From the NCBI RefSeq assembly GCF_022808985.1, contig NZ_JAKZFT010000009.1, forward strand, positions 62,001 to 126,000: a stretch of 64,000 nt of DNA, written 5' to 3'. The position numbers were made by a program, and so were the translations under genes. Every line of letters begins with the position of its first letter. The first letter of the stretch is position 1. The DNA is from Geotalea sp. SG265. Lineage in GTDB: Bacteria > Desulfobacterota > Desulfuromonadia > Geobacterales > Geobacteraceae. The notes beneath the pieces were generated by a model. That model was given only the letters and a program-made list of their open reading frames with translations, made no database searches and was not told the origin of the DNA. Positions 35,905 through 44,573 of the stretch are shown here, one piece after another.

Positions 35905-38343
35905 ATGGCTATCGAAGATCTCAAGTTACCCATGGAAAAGCTCAGGTGGGAATGCGACCCCGCCGACTTCGACTTTGAAACGACCGCCGATATCCCCGGA
36001 CTGGAAGGGACGGTCGGGCAGGTGCGGGCGCTGAAATCCATTGAGTTTGGCCTGGGGATGCAGGAGGACGGCTTCAACATCTTTCTTGCCGGGGAACCGG
36101 GCACCGGGCGCAGCACCACCATCAACAATCTGCTCAGCAAGCGGGCCAAAAGCGAACCTCCTCCAAAGGATTGGTGTTACCTGCACAATTTCAAGTCCCA
36201 GGACAATCCCATCGCCATCTCCCTGCCGGCGGGAATGGGCTGCCGCCTCTCATGCGACATGGACGAATTTGTGGAAGGGGTGAAGGTCAATATTCCCAAG
36301 GCCCTGGAGAGCAAGGAGTACGAGACCAACAAGCTGGCGATCATGGAGGATTACCAGGAAAAGAACAGCGAATTGTTCGCGAACCTGGAAAAGGAGGCGG
36401 GGGAGAAAAGCTTTGCCCTGCAGCGGACCGTTTCCGGCCTGGTGATGGTGCCCCAGAAGGAGGGGCGCAGCTATACCCAGGAGGAATACGACGCCCTCTC
36501 CAAGGAGGAGCGGGACAATCTGGACGAGGTGGGCAAGGAGCTGTCGGAAAAGCTCAATGACGTGCTTCGACAGGTGCGGGAGAACGAGAAATCCACCAAG
36601 GACGAGCTGGCGAAGCTGGACCGGGAGCTGGGACTGTTCTCCGTGGGGCATCACCTCGACCCGCTGCGGGAAAAATACAAGGATTTTCCCAAGGTGCTCG
36701 AATACCTGGAGGCGGTCCAGGAAGATATTCTTCTCAACCTGGACGACTTCAAGCCGCAACCGCCGGCCCCCCAGCTTCCCGGCATCAAGCTCCCTCGCCA
36801 GGAACCCTCTTTCGAGCGGTACAAGGTCAACCTCTTCGTGGACAACAGCAATACCGAAGGGGCGCCGATCATCTTCGAGGCCAACCCCACCTACAACAAC
36901 CTCTTCGGCCGCATCGAGCACGTCATGCAGATGGGAGGTGTGGCAACCACCAACTTCACCCTCATCAAGCCGGGGGCGCTGCACCGGGCCAACGGCGGCT
37001 ATCTCATCTTCGACGCCCGTGAGCTCCTCATCAATCCCTTTGCCTGGGATGCCCTGAAACGCTGCATCAGAAACGGCGTCATCCGCATTGAGGACGTGCT
37101 GGAGCAGTACCGCTTCATGACGGTGGTATCCCTGAAGCCCGAGCCCATTCCCCTTCAGGCGAAGATCATCATGATCGGCTCTCCATGGATTTACTACCTC
37201 CTCTATTACCTGGAGCCGGATTACCGCAAGTTTTTCAAGGTAAAGGCCGATTTCGACAGCCGGGTCAATCGGACCCCGGAGATCATGCGGGATTACGCCC
37301 TGTTTGTCTCCATCCATTGCAGGGAGGAGAAGCTCCTTCCCTTCGACCGCACCGGGGTTGCCGCCCTCCTGGACTACTCGGCGCGCCTGGTGGAGGACCA
37401 GGAAAAGCTTTCTGCCCAGTTCATGGAGATCTCCGACATGATCCGCGAGGCGGATTACTGGGCGCAGAAGGAGAACAGCCCAGTGGTGACCCGCGAGTAC
37501 GTGAAGCGCGCCATCGCCGAGAAGCTTTACCGGAGCAACCGCATTGAAGAGCGGATGCAGGAAATGATCACCGACGGCATCATCCTGGTGGACACGGGGG
37601 GGAGTGAGGTGGGGCAGATCAACGGGCTGTCGGTGATTACCCTGGGAGACTTCGCCTTCGGCAGGCCTTCACGGGTCACGGCGCGGATCTACATGGGGCG
37701 GGCCGGCATGGTCAACATTGAGCGAGAGGTGAAGCTGTCCGGCCCCATCCACGACAAGGGGGTGCTCATCCTCACCGGCTACCTCGGGGGGAAATATGCC
37801 CACGACAAACCCATCTCCTTTTCGGCTTCCCTCTGCTTCGAGCAATCCTACGAAGGGGTAGAGGGGGACAGTGCTTCGTCTACGGAGCTTTATGCACTGC
37901 TCTCGGCCCTTTCCGGGGTGCCGCTCCGCCAGGGTATCGCCGTAACCGGCAGCGTCAACCAGTTGGGAAAGGTGCAGCCCATCGGCGGCGTCAACTTCAA
38001 GATCGAAGGGTTCTATGCCGTCTGCAAGGCCAAGGGACTGACGGGGGACCAGGGGGTGATTATCCCCAAGAGCAACGAACGCCATCTGATGCTGAACGAC
38101 GAGGTGGTCGATGCGGTCAAGGAAGGGAAGTTCCACATCTGGAGCGTGGAGACCATCGACCAGGGAATCGAGCTCCTCACGGGCCTTCCCGCCGGGGAGC
38201 TCCGGGCAGACGGCACCTATCCGGAAGGGACGATCAATTTCCTCGTGGACAAGCGGCTACGGGAGATGCAGGAGCGGATGAAGAAGCTGTCGGCAACAGG
38301 GGACAAGGAGGAAAAAGGGGGGAACGGTAAGAACGATAAATGA
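35905..38343 (+). CDS. Lon-like ATP-dependent protease (AAA_32/LonB type)
   Basis: 812 aa from the ATG after CAGGAGGTTGC. The N-terminal ATPase has a Walker-A-like GEPGTGRST in which the usual Lys is Arg (about residue 72). A charged coiled insertion (about 115-250, rich in E and K) follows. Further on are motifs such as HRANGGYLIFDARELL and IIMIGSPWIYYLL. The C-terminal Lon proteolytic domain has the catalytic Ser in EGVEGDSASSTELYALLSALSG and the Lys in the KIEGFYAVCKAKG segment. Such proteins degrade cytoplasmic substrates that are poorly known. Last gene of the plus-strand cluster, convergent with the glycosyltransferase 18 nt away. Confidence 0.88.
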   Translation: MAIEDLKLPMEKLRWECDPADFDFETTADIPGLEGTVGQVRALKSIEFGLGMQEDGFNIFLAGEPGTGRSTTINNLLSKRAKSEPPPKDWCYLHNFKSQDNPIAISLPAGMGCRLSCDMDEFVEGVKVNIPKALESKEYETNKLAIMEDYQEKNSELFANLEKEAGEKSFALQRTVSGLVMVPQKEGRSYTQEEYDALSKEERDNLDEVGKELSEKLNDVLRQVRENEKSTKDELAKLDRELGLFSVGHHLDPLREKYKDFPKVLEYLEAVQEDILLNLDDFKPQPPAPQLPGIKLPRQEPSFERYKVNLFVDNSNTEGAPIIFEANPTYNNLFGRIEHVMQMGGVATTNFTLIKPGALHRANGGYLIFDARELLINPFAWDALKRCIRNGVIRIEDVLEQYRFMTVVSLKPEPIPLQAKIIMIGSPWIYYLLYYLEPDYRKFFKVKADFDSRVNRTPEIMRDYALFVSIHCREEKLLPFDRTGVAALLDYSARLVEDQEKLSAQFMEISDMIREADYWAQKENSPVVTREYVKRAIAEKLYRSNRIEERMQEMITDGIILVDTGGSEVGQINGLSVITLGDFAFGRPSRVTARIYMGRAGMVNIEREVKLSGPIHDKGVLILTGYLGGKYAHDKPISFSASLCFEQSYEGVEGDSASSTELYALLSALSGVPLRQGIAVTGSVNQLGKVQPIGGVNFKIEGFYAVCKAKGLTGDQGVIIPKSNERHLMLNDEVVDAVKEGKFHIWSVETIDQGIELLTGLPAGELRADGTYPEGTINFLVDKRLREMQERMKKLSATGDKEEKGGNGKNDK

Positions 38344-38361
38344 CTTGGGCAGCGTGAGGGC

Positions 38362-39456
38362 TCATATTCCGGAGCTTCGCTGTTCCAGCCGCAAAACCAG
38401 GGAAGAGAGCTCGAACCAGATACGGACAAGGGCCATGGCTGTCAACCGGCCCGGTGCATGATCGGAAAGCCGGTCGAGCAGTCGGTCGTAGAAGTGAAGA
38501 ATGGAGAGGGTGCCCTCCCCTGCGGCATATCCCCTCTTGTGATTGCGCCAGATATCCAGTGCCAAGGCAAGTTGCCATGCGTTATCCCGCACATACCTGC
38601 CGGTATCGAGCCAAAGCTTCAGGCGCTCCCGCCATGGCAGGTCGGCAATACGGCTCCGTAACAGCTGGAAGAAGGGGAGAAGTTGCAGTTCTCCGGCCCG
38701 GTCCTGGGTGGCATAGATACAGGGAATTTCCAGGAGGAAATCCTCCCTATCGATGGCCAGCAGGTTAAGAACGACGGCGTTCAGGGTTTGGCGCCTCATG
38801 AATCCTTCCGTTTCGAAGCGGCGGGCCGAGGTCTGGACGATGGCGGGAAGGAGAATCCACTCCCCCTGTTCGGTTACGGCCTCGGCAAATCTCGTATCCT
38901 CCAGAAACGGCAGCGGCTCCTCAAAGGGGCCGATCCGGCGAAAGAAGGCGCGGCGCAGGAGAAAGCACTGATCGCCGTGGATACAGTGACGGCGGGAAAG
39001 CCTGGCCTTGGATTCCAGGTAATGGTAGCCGAAGGAAGGCTTCTGGCCGTTGCGCAGGAAGTGAAGGGCGAAGTGACCTGCCACCCGGTCGTCGCCCCGT
39101 GCGGCAATGGTTTTATCCAAAGACTGCATCCCTTGTTTGAGGGCATCGCCTGCAGCAAAACTTGAATCGGCATGGAGAAAGAGAATGGTATCGCCGCAGC
39201 TGGCGGCGGCGCCGGCATTGAGCTGGCGGCCGCGCCCCTTGTCGCAGTGAATCACGGAAACGGGGAAGGGTGCATCTTCCCCCAGCGACCAGGTTTGCGT
39301 CACTGTTGCATCGGTGGAGCCGCCATCGCAGACGATCAGCTCGAATGCCACCCCTTCCTGCGCCTTCAGGGTGCGAAACAGCCCTTCAATCACCCCAGCC
39401 TCGTTGTAGACCGGCACGATTACTGACAGTTCAGGTTTTTTTGCGGGGAACGTCAT
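38362..39456 (-). CDS. Family 2 glycosyltransferase
   Basis: 364 aa. The GT-A start LSVIVPVYNEAGVIEGLFRTLKAQ is followed by VCDGGSTDAT, a DxD-like LFLHADSSF and HGDQCFLLRRAFFRRIGPFEEPLPFLEDTRFA, the pattern of the short GT2 proteins often called rSAM/selenodomain-associated (TIGR04283-like). An additional about 150 C-terminal residues are mainly helical and unusual for that family. The sugar donor and acceptor are unknown. The start follows CGGAGCACC, 12 nt after the cheV stop, so it is co-transcribed with cheV. Confidence 0.83.
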   Translation of the reverse strand: MTFPAKKPELSVIVPVYNEAGVIEGLFRTLKAQEGVAFELIVCDGGSTDATVTQTWSLGEDAPFPVSVIHCDKGRGRQLNAGAAASCGDTILFLHADSSFAAGDALKQGMQSLDKTIAARGDDRVAGHFALHFLRNGQKPSFGYHYLESKARLSRRHCIHGDQCFLLRRAFFRRIGPFEEPLPFLEDTRFAEAVTEQGEWILLPAIVQTSARRFETEGFMRRQTLNAVVLNLLAIDREDFLLEIPCIYATQDRAGELQLLPFFQLLRSRIADLPWRERLKLWLDTGRYVRDNAWQLALALDIWRNHKRGYAAGEGTLSILHFYDRLLDRLSDHAPGRLTAMALVRIWFELSSLVLRLEQRSSGI

Positions 39457-39468
39457 GGTGCTCCGGGA

Positions 39469-40416
39469 CTAGTGCTGGACGAGTTTGTCGGCCCGCGACA
39501 CCAGGTCGGGAAGGTCCGGTTTGGTCAGGATGTCGCTTGCGCCGATGCTCTTCCACTTGTTCTTGTTGTCTTCCGAGGCCAGCGAGGAGAATATCACCAC
39601 CGGCAGTTCCTCGAAGCCGTTCTCTTTCCTGATGAGCGAGGTCAGGTGCAGGCCATCCATTTTCGGCATTTCGATATCGGTAATGAGCAGGTCGACCTCG
39701 CTTCTCAGGTCCCTGTTGGCGCTTCGGCTTCTGGCCAGCCTTTCGTTGAGCATCTGCCACGCTTCCTCGCCGTTTTCAGCCTCATCCACATTATAGCCCG
39801 CACTGCGCAACGATGCGCAGATGGTCTGGCGGATGAATGCGGAATCGTCGGCAACGAGGATTCTCTTTGACGACCGGTCGAAAGCGGGTGGTTGTTCCAG
39901 CTGTTTATGTCCAAGTTCCGTCAGGGCATCGGCGGCGCAGAGCTCGCCGACGATTTTTTCGAAGTCCAGGAGCAGAATGATGCGGTTATCCATCTTGACC
40001 ACCCCGGTTATCCTGGAATCGCTGGCATGTTTCACCGGAGGCTCGACCGCTTCCCAGGAAATGCGGTAGATACGCGATACCGAGTGGACCAGGACGCCGA
40101 CGATGAGCCGGTTGAATTCCAGGACGATGACCTTGTCCGTGGCGATGCCGTCGGTATTTTTATTGAGGACCATGGCCAGGTCGATGAGGGTGATGACCTT
40201 GTCCCGCAGTTTGATCATACCCTTGATGCACGGGTTGGGATTGATGGTGGTCCTGATTTCCGGGACCCTGATGATCTCCCGGACCTTGGCCACGTTGACC
40301 CCGAAATAGCAGGGTATTACCGCTCCGTTGCCGTCGATCTCATCAACCCTAAATTCGACAATTTCCAGTTCATTGGTGTCGCTTTGCAGCAGGATACTGT
40401 TGTGGCTGTTGTCCAT
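39469..40416 (-). CDS. cheV: Chemotaxis coupling protein CheV (CheW-REC)
   Basis: 315 aa from the ATG at 40416, beginning MDNSHNSILLQSDTNELEIVEF as in other CheV proteins. The longer frame starting at 40482 is unlikely because its ATG coincides with the transcript start predicted from the sigma28 promoter. The CheW-like domain (about 15-160) contains FGVNVAKVREII and VNRIIGV-like stretches. The receiver domain (about 190-315) has the acidic pair RILVADDSAFIRQ, the phospho-acceptor Asp in DLLITDIEMPKMDG and the Lys in ILTKPD. It links receptors to CheA. Confidence 0.93.
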   Translation of the reverse strand: MDNSHNSILLQSDTNELEIVEFRVDEIDGNGAVIPCYFGVNVAKVREIIRVPEIRTTINPNPCIKGMIKLRDKVITLIDLAMVLNKNTDGIATDKVIVLEFNRLIVGVLVHSVSRIYRISWEAVEPPVKHASDSRITGVVKMDNRIILLLDFEKIVGELCAADALTELGHKQLEQPPAFDRSSKRILVADDSAFIRQTICASLRSAGYNVDEAENGEEAWQMLNERLARSRSANRDLRSEVDLLITDIEMPKMDGLHLTSLIRKENGFEELPVVIFSSLASEDNKNKWKSIGASDILTKPDLPDLVSRADKLVQH

Positions 40417-40490
40417 GGGGCTCTCGCTTTGCACAGCGCCGCAAAAACTTTCGGCAGCCTGTAGGTTTTTTTTACTGCCCATTTAAAACC

Positions 40491-40517
40491 CTATCGGCAG
40501 CTTCCGGCGAAAGCTTA
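40491..40517 (-). promoter_or_regulatory. Sigma28 (FliA) promoter for cheV
   Basis: On the minus strand TAAGCTTT (40517-40510), exactly 11 nt, then GCCGATAG (40498-40491). The flagellar sigma28 consensus is TAAAGTTT-N11-GCCGATAA, so 13 of 16 positions match with ideal spacing. The predicted transcript start near 40484 leaves a leader of about 68 nt before the ATG at 40416. Confidence 0.75.
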
Positions 40518-40558
40518 GCAGGACAGGTTGTTTTTTGGTTCATCAACATTTTCGTGAA

Positions 40559-40727
40559 GGCAGTCGGGGCGTCGGGAGTGAGCGACGAGCCACAGCGGCG
40601 AGCGGACACCCGCCGCATGTGGAACGGAGGATGGGTCGCCTGTTTAAGCAATATGCGACATTACGCGGGCGGCATTGCAAGGTCCGCAGCTGTGGCGACA
40701 GAGCGAACGGACGACGTCGCGACTGCC
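40559..40727 (+). repeat. 170-bp structured intergenic repeat, copy B
   Basis: Ends GGCAGTCGGGGCGTC and GACGTCGCGACTGCC are inverted repeats matching at 13 of 15 positions. The conserved core blocks and complementary arms are as in copy A. The variable middle contains GTTTAAGCA and a GGAACGGAGGA string shared with copies C and D. It lies between the cheV promoter and the molybdopterin oxidoreductase 3' end. Confidence 0.9.
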
Positions 40728-40755
40728 GCTCTTTTCCTAGAATTCCCGGAAGAAC

Positions 40756-42789
40756 CTATTTTCCCCCTTGGACGGCACAAACCTCCACCCGGTTGTCGTA
40801 AAAGGTGCTCCCTTCTCCCTTGTCGGTGAGCCGCTGGGAGGTGAGGGCATTCACCGACCGTGACCCCGGTGTGAAGGGGAGCCACCAGACCCCTTCGGCG
40901 ACGACCACTCCCCGGGGCACTTTTGGGGTGACGCTCAGGGTAAATATCACTTCTCCCAAATCGTTGCGGGCACAGACTGTTGCTCCGTCCAATAATTCCT
41001 TTTGCTCCGCGTCCAGCGGATTCATCTTCAGCAGCATCCCCCCCTGCTTGCGGCGCAGCTCCTCCTGTTCATAAAAGGAGGCATTGAGGGCATAGGGGGT
41101 GGGGGCCGTCATCAGGCGGAAGGGGTGGGGATCGGAGTCACCGTGGGTGGGCAGATAACAGGGAAGGTGGAGCTCTTCATGGTGATTGAGGATTTCGATT
41201 CTGCCTGAGCTGGTCCGGTACGGGGGGCCGCTTTCCGGCAGTTGTAGCCGGACCGCCTTGCCGGCAGCCAGCGCATCCACATCTATGCCTTGGCGAAGAC
41301 CGGTGGGGATGGAGAGCAGATGATCGATGAGGTCGTCTGCAGACTGGCGGAAAAAGGGATCGTCGAGCCCCATTGCCCGGGCCAGCAGCCCGAATACCTC
41401 CCAGTTGGACTTGCTCCCACCGACGGCAGGGATGACCGCCTTTGCCCGCTGAATATAGTAGGTGCCGTAACTGCGGTAGAGATCGCTGTGCTCCAGGGAC
41501 GAGGTGGCGGGGAGGACGATGTCCGCATGGCGGGCGGTGTCGGTCATGAACCGCTCATGGACGACGGTGAATAGATCCTCCCGCATGAGTCCTTTAATCA
41601 CGGCATTCTGATCGGGGGTAACGGCGGCGGGATTGGCATGGTAGACATAGAGGGACATGACTGGCGGATCATTCAGGTGGTTGAGGGCTTCCCCCAGGCG
41701 GTTCATATTGATGACGCGGGTGGGGGCGGTCATGAAATCTTCACGAACGACCTCTTTCATGGCAAAGGCAGGTCCGGTGGACGTACCCGGAAAACAGCCG
41801 CCCCCCTCCCGGCCGTAGGCGCCGGTGAGTGCCGGGAGGCAGGCGATGGTGCGGATGGTCATGGCGCCGTTGCCGTAGCGGGAAAGCCCGCTTCCCAGGC
41901 GGATGTATGGTGCGCGAGCCCTGCCGTATTCCCGTGCCAGTAGCTCGATCGTTTCCAACGGCAGGCCGGTGATTTGCGCTACCCTGTCCGGTGGGTATTG
42001 GGAAAGGACCTGTTCTCTCAGCTCTTGGAAACCCTGGACCTGGCGGGCAACGAAAGCTTCATCCATAAGTCCGTCCCTCACCAGGATGTGCATCATTCCC
42101 AAGGCCAGTGCGCCGTCGCTGCCGGGGCGGACCAGGATTACCTCATGGGCGGCCGCAGCTGTGGCGGTTTCGTAGGTGTTGACGAACCAGACTTTGGCAC
42201 CATTCCTTTTTGCCTCCTGTACTCCTCCCATGAAGTGGATGCTGGTTGCCGCGGCGTCAATGCCCCAGAGAATCACCAGATCGCTTTTGGCAACGGTTTC
42301 CGGCGGAGGTGGCTGCGTCTCACCCATCACCGCCTGCCAACCGGCATCCTTGGCTGGGGAGCAGATGGTCCGGGCGAGGCGGGAGGCACCAAGGGCATGG
42401 AAGAACGGATGGCCGCTATTGCGCTGGATCAGCCCCATGGTGCCGGCGTAGGAATAGGGGAGAATGGCCTCGGCGCCGTATTTATCCATGATTTCCCGCC
42501 AGCGGTGGGCGATTTCCCCTATGGCCTCCTCCCAGGAGATGGGCATAAAGCTGCCGCTTCCCTTTGCGCCGCTGCGCTTGAGGGGGGTGGCCAGGCGCAG
42601 CGGCGAGTGGACGGTTCTTTCGTAGTGGAGCATCTTCGGGCAGAGAAGCCCTTTGGTGTAGGGATGATCCGGGTCTCCCTGGACCCGGATCGCCCTGCCT
42701 CCGGCCGTTTCAACCAAAAGGCCGCAGGTGTCGGGACAGTCGTAGGGGCAGACGGAACGTTTCATCTTTTCTGGCACAGCATCCTCCAT
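40756..42789 (-). CDS. Molybdopterin oxidoreductase (DMSO-reductase superfamily)
   Basis: 677 aa. An N-terminal [4Fe-4S] motif, CPYDCPDTCG ... LLCPK, is followed by molybdopterin-binding signatures (LILWGIDAAATS, PGSDGALALGMMHIL, LRLGSGLSRYGNGA) and a C-terminal dinucleotide-binding domain (ATVCARNDLGEV). No TAT signal is seen, so it is probably cytoplasmic. No partner Fe-S or membrane subunit gene is adjacent. The substrate cannot be told from sequence; relatives include formate dehydrogenase-like and thiosulfate/polysulfide reductase-like enzymes. A GTG at 42777, placed 5 nt after GGAGG, is an alternative start. Divergent from the chromate transporter genes. Confidence 0.88.
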   Translation of the reverse strand: MEDAVPEKMKRSVCPYDCPDTCGLLVETAGGRAIRVQGDPDHPYTKGLLCPKMLHYERTVHSPLRLATPLKRSGAKGSGSFMPISWEEAIGEIAHRWREIMDKYGAEAILPYSYAGTMGLIQRNSGHPFFHALGASRLARTICSPAKDAGWQAVMGETQPPPPETVAKSDLVILWGIDAAATSIHFMGGVQEAKRNGAKVWFVNTYETATAAAAHEVILVRPGSDGALALGMMHILVRDGLMDEAFVARQVQGFQELREQVLSQYPPDRVAQITGLPLETIELLAREYGRARAPYIRLGSGLSRYGNGAMTIRTIACLPALTGAYGREGGGCFPGTSTGPAFAMKEVVREDFMTAPTRVINMNRLGEALNHLNDPPVMSLYVYHANPAAVTPDQNAVIKGLMREDLFTVVHERFMTDTARHADIVLPATSSLEHSDLYRSYGTYYIQRAKAVIPAVGGSKSNWEVFGLLARAMGLDDPFFRQSADDLIDHLLSIPTGLRQGIDVDALAAGKAVRLQLPESGPPYRTSSGRIEILNHHEELHLPCYLPTHGDSDPHPFRLMTAPTPYALNASFYEQEELRRKQGGMLLKMNPLDAEQKELLDGATVCARNDLGEVIFTLSVTPKVPRGVVVAEGVWWLPFTPGSRSVNALTSQRLTDKGEGSTFYDNRVEVCAVQGGK

Positions 42790-42812
42790 TGGTTCTCAAG
42801 GGGCGATCATTC

Positions 42813-42841
42813 TTGCACCGGTCGTATTTTTCCTTTATAAC
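42813..42841 (+). promoter_or_regulatory. Promoter for the chromate transporter pair
   Basis: TTGCAC (42813-42818), 17 nt, TATAAC (42836-42841). The predicted transcript start coincides with the ATG at 42848, and no ribosome binding site lies upstream of that ATG, suggesting a leaderless message. Confidence 0.5.
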
Positions 42842-42847
42842 ACAGCC

Positions 42848-43405
42848 ATGGATACCGGGCGCAAGCGCGTCTCCCTGGGGGAGATCTTCACGACCTTTTT
42901 TTACATCGGAGCCACCGGCTTCGGCGGCGGCATGGCTATCGTTTCGCTTATGGAGCGCGTCTGCGTCCACCGCAAGCGCTGGCTCGGTCTGGACGAGTTC
43001 ATGCATGGGCTGGCCTTCGGCCAGATCCTCGGCCCGTTTTCCCTGAATACCTCCGTCTTCATCGGCTATTACCTGCGTGGCAGCCTGGGGGGGATTGCCG
43101 CCGCGGTCGGCTTCATCGCCCCCTCTTTCTTCCTCATTTCGCTTCTCTCCTGGCTTTATTTCAAGTTTCACGAACTGCCCCAGTTGCAAGCGGCCCTGAA
43201 AGGGACCAATCCGGTGGTGATCGCCTTGATCGTAGTGGCTGCCGTAGGCATGACACGCAGCAAGGTCAAAGGGATAAACGACTGGCTGATGGTCGCCATA
43301 TCCTTTGCCGCGGTTGCTTTTTTCAATGTCAATGCCCTGGTCGTCCTCGTTCTGGCTGGAATATGGGCGCTGGGGCGGGAATATTACCGGAAGGAACACC
43401 AATAA
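42848..43405 (+). CDS. chrA: Chromate transporter, N-terminal-type half (short CHR)
   Basis: 185 aa with several TM helices. The CHR motif FFYIGATGFGGGMAIVSLMERV and the GLAFGQILGPFSLNTSVFIGYYLRG region are visible. Short CHR proteins work as pairs encoded side by side and export chromate or related anions across the inner membrane. The stop overlaps the start of the second half (TAATG). Substrate specificity is a family-level inference. Confidence 0.88.
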   Translation: MDTGRKRVSLGEIFTTFFYIGATGFGGGMAIVSLMERVCVHRKRWLGLDEFMHGLAFGQILGPFSLNTSVFIGYYLRGSLGGIAAAVGFIAPSFFLISLLSWLYFKFHELPQLQAALKGTNPVVIALIVVAAVGMTRSKVKGINDWLMVAISFAAVAFFNVNALVVLVLAGIWALGREYYRKEHQ

Positions 43406-43929
43406 TGGCGGCGCTTTTCAAGCTTGCCTGGATCTTCCTCAAGATCGGCTTTATTTTTTTCGGCGGCGGTTACGTGCTCATACCGCTTCTGCACCGGATC
43501 ATGGTCGAGCAGTACCAGTGGCTGGCTCTCAGGGAATTTCTCGACGGGGTGGCCCTTTCGCAGCTGACCCCGGGGCCGCTGGCCATGCTGGCCACCTTCA
43601 CCGGGTTCAAGGCGGGCGGTTTTGTCGGCGGGTTGATCTCCACCATCTTCATTTTTCTGCCTTGCACGCTGCTGATGCTGTTCTTTTCCAGCCGCTACGA
43701 AAAACTCCGCAATATGGAGCTGGTAAAGGCCGCCCTGGATGGCTTCTTGCCGGCGGTTATCGGTCTGGTTGCGGCTGCCGCCTACAACCTGGGCACCACC
43801 TCACTCGGCTCTGTCAGGGACTTCGCCCTGCTCGGCGCCGGTTTCGTCACACTTCAATTTACCAAGGCGAGCCCCATGCTTGTCATTCTCGGGGCCGGCG
43901 CCATCGGCTATTTCCTGCACTTTTCCTGA
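43405..43929 (+). CDS. Chromate transporter, second half (short CHR)
   Basis: 174 aa, start overlapping the stop codon of the first half by one nt; the upstream in-frame start lies inside that gene. Motifs are FLKIGFIFFGGGYVLIPLLHRIMVE and GVALSQLTPGPLAMLATFTGFKAGG, the CHR signature with the PGPLA segment. Four to six hydrophobic segments. It is translationally coupled to its partner. Confidence 0.88.
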   Translation: MAALFKLAWIFLKIGFIFFGGGYVLIPLLHRIMVEQYQWLALREFLDGVALSQLTPGPLAMLATFTGFKAGGFVGGLISTIFIFLPCTLLMLFFSSRYEKLRNMELVKAALDGFLPAVIGLVAAAAYNLGTTSLGSVRDFALLGAGFVTLQFTKASPMLVILGAGAIGYFLHFS

Positions 43930-43939
43930 ATTAAAGCGC

Positions 43940-44110
43940 TTACCCCACGCCCACATCACTTTGATCTTCCGGCCAGCGGTGCATGCAATAGATGCATTCT
44001 TCAGTGCCGTGGGGGATGGTATCCCGCAGTTGTTCTTCGTTATAGCGAGCCGGGCAGCGCCCGGGAAGAGGATAGCGGTGGACGGTGTTATTTTTGACGA
44101 AAAAGAGCAT
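43940..44110 (-). CDS. Small Cys-containing protein
   Basis: 56 aa starting at ATG 44110, preceded by a strong GGAAAGGAGAAAGC. It begins MLFFVKNNTVHRYPL and carries ECIYCMHRWPED near the C-terminus, which could be half of a metal site. No signal peptide or TM segment. It lies 16 nt downstream of the DksA-like gene in the same direction. Unrecognised; the good ribosome binding site supports it as real. Confidence 0.55.
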   Translation of the reverse strand: MLFFVKNNTVHRYPLPGRCPARYNEEQLRDTIPHGTEECIYCMHRWPEDQSDVGVG

Positions 44111-44126
44111 GCTTTCTCCTTTCCTG

Positions 44127-44507
44127 TTAAATGGTCGAATGGGGGGCGAACTGGGGACCTTCGTGTTTTTTTTGGCAGCTGACACAATAAATGGCGTCTG
44201 GCACAACCTTCATCCGCTCGGTGGGTATTTCTTCACCGCAGTCTTCACAGATGCCGTAGGTTCCCTCCTTCAGTTTGCGCTCCGCCTCTTCCAGGTGGGA
44301 GAGCTCTTCCTTCCTGGAATCCGCCACCGAAAGTCCCGTATCCGCGATGACGTCCAGCAGGCTCTGTTCACCATCGTCCAAGGCATTTTCATACTGGGTA
44401 TTGGTTTGTGCCCCCAGATTTTCGAACAACTCAACCCGCAATTCGTTCCATAGCCGGCGCTTTTTCTCCATCAGGATTTCCTTCAGCTCTTCATCGCGGC
44501 TGCCCAT
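44127..44507 (-). CDS. DksA/TraR-family zinc-finger protein
   Basis: 126 aa from the ATG after CCGGGAGGATGTC. An N-terminal coiled-coil-like half (residues about 1-75, EELKEILMEKKRRLWNEL ... LSHLEEAERKLKEG) precedes a four-Cys zinc finger (CEDCG ... CVSC). DksA-like proteins bind RNA polymerase through the secondary channel and tune transcription with ppGpp. The coiled-coil tip here is DVIADTGLSVADS rather than the classical DxxDxA, so it may be a paralogue and not the main DksA. Confidence 0.85.
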   Translation of the reverse strand: MGSRDEELKEILMEKKRRLWNELRVELFENLGAQTNTQYENALDDGEQSLLDVIADTGLSVADSRKEELSHLEEAERKLKEGTYGICEDCGEEIPTERMKVVPDAIYCVSCQKKHEGPQFAPHSTI

Positions 44508-44573
44508 GACATCCTCCCGGATAGTGGGTGAAGGGATACATTTAAACTGTATCATGGACTGCGAAAAAAGGAA

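Noticed and set aside
37669-38136. Minus-strand open frames over the central metabolic cluster
   Set aside because: High GC at third positions creates long antisense frames throughout 20-38 kb; all overlap well-supported plus-strand enzymes.
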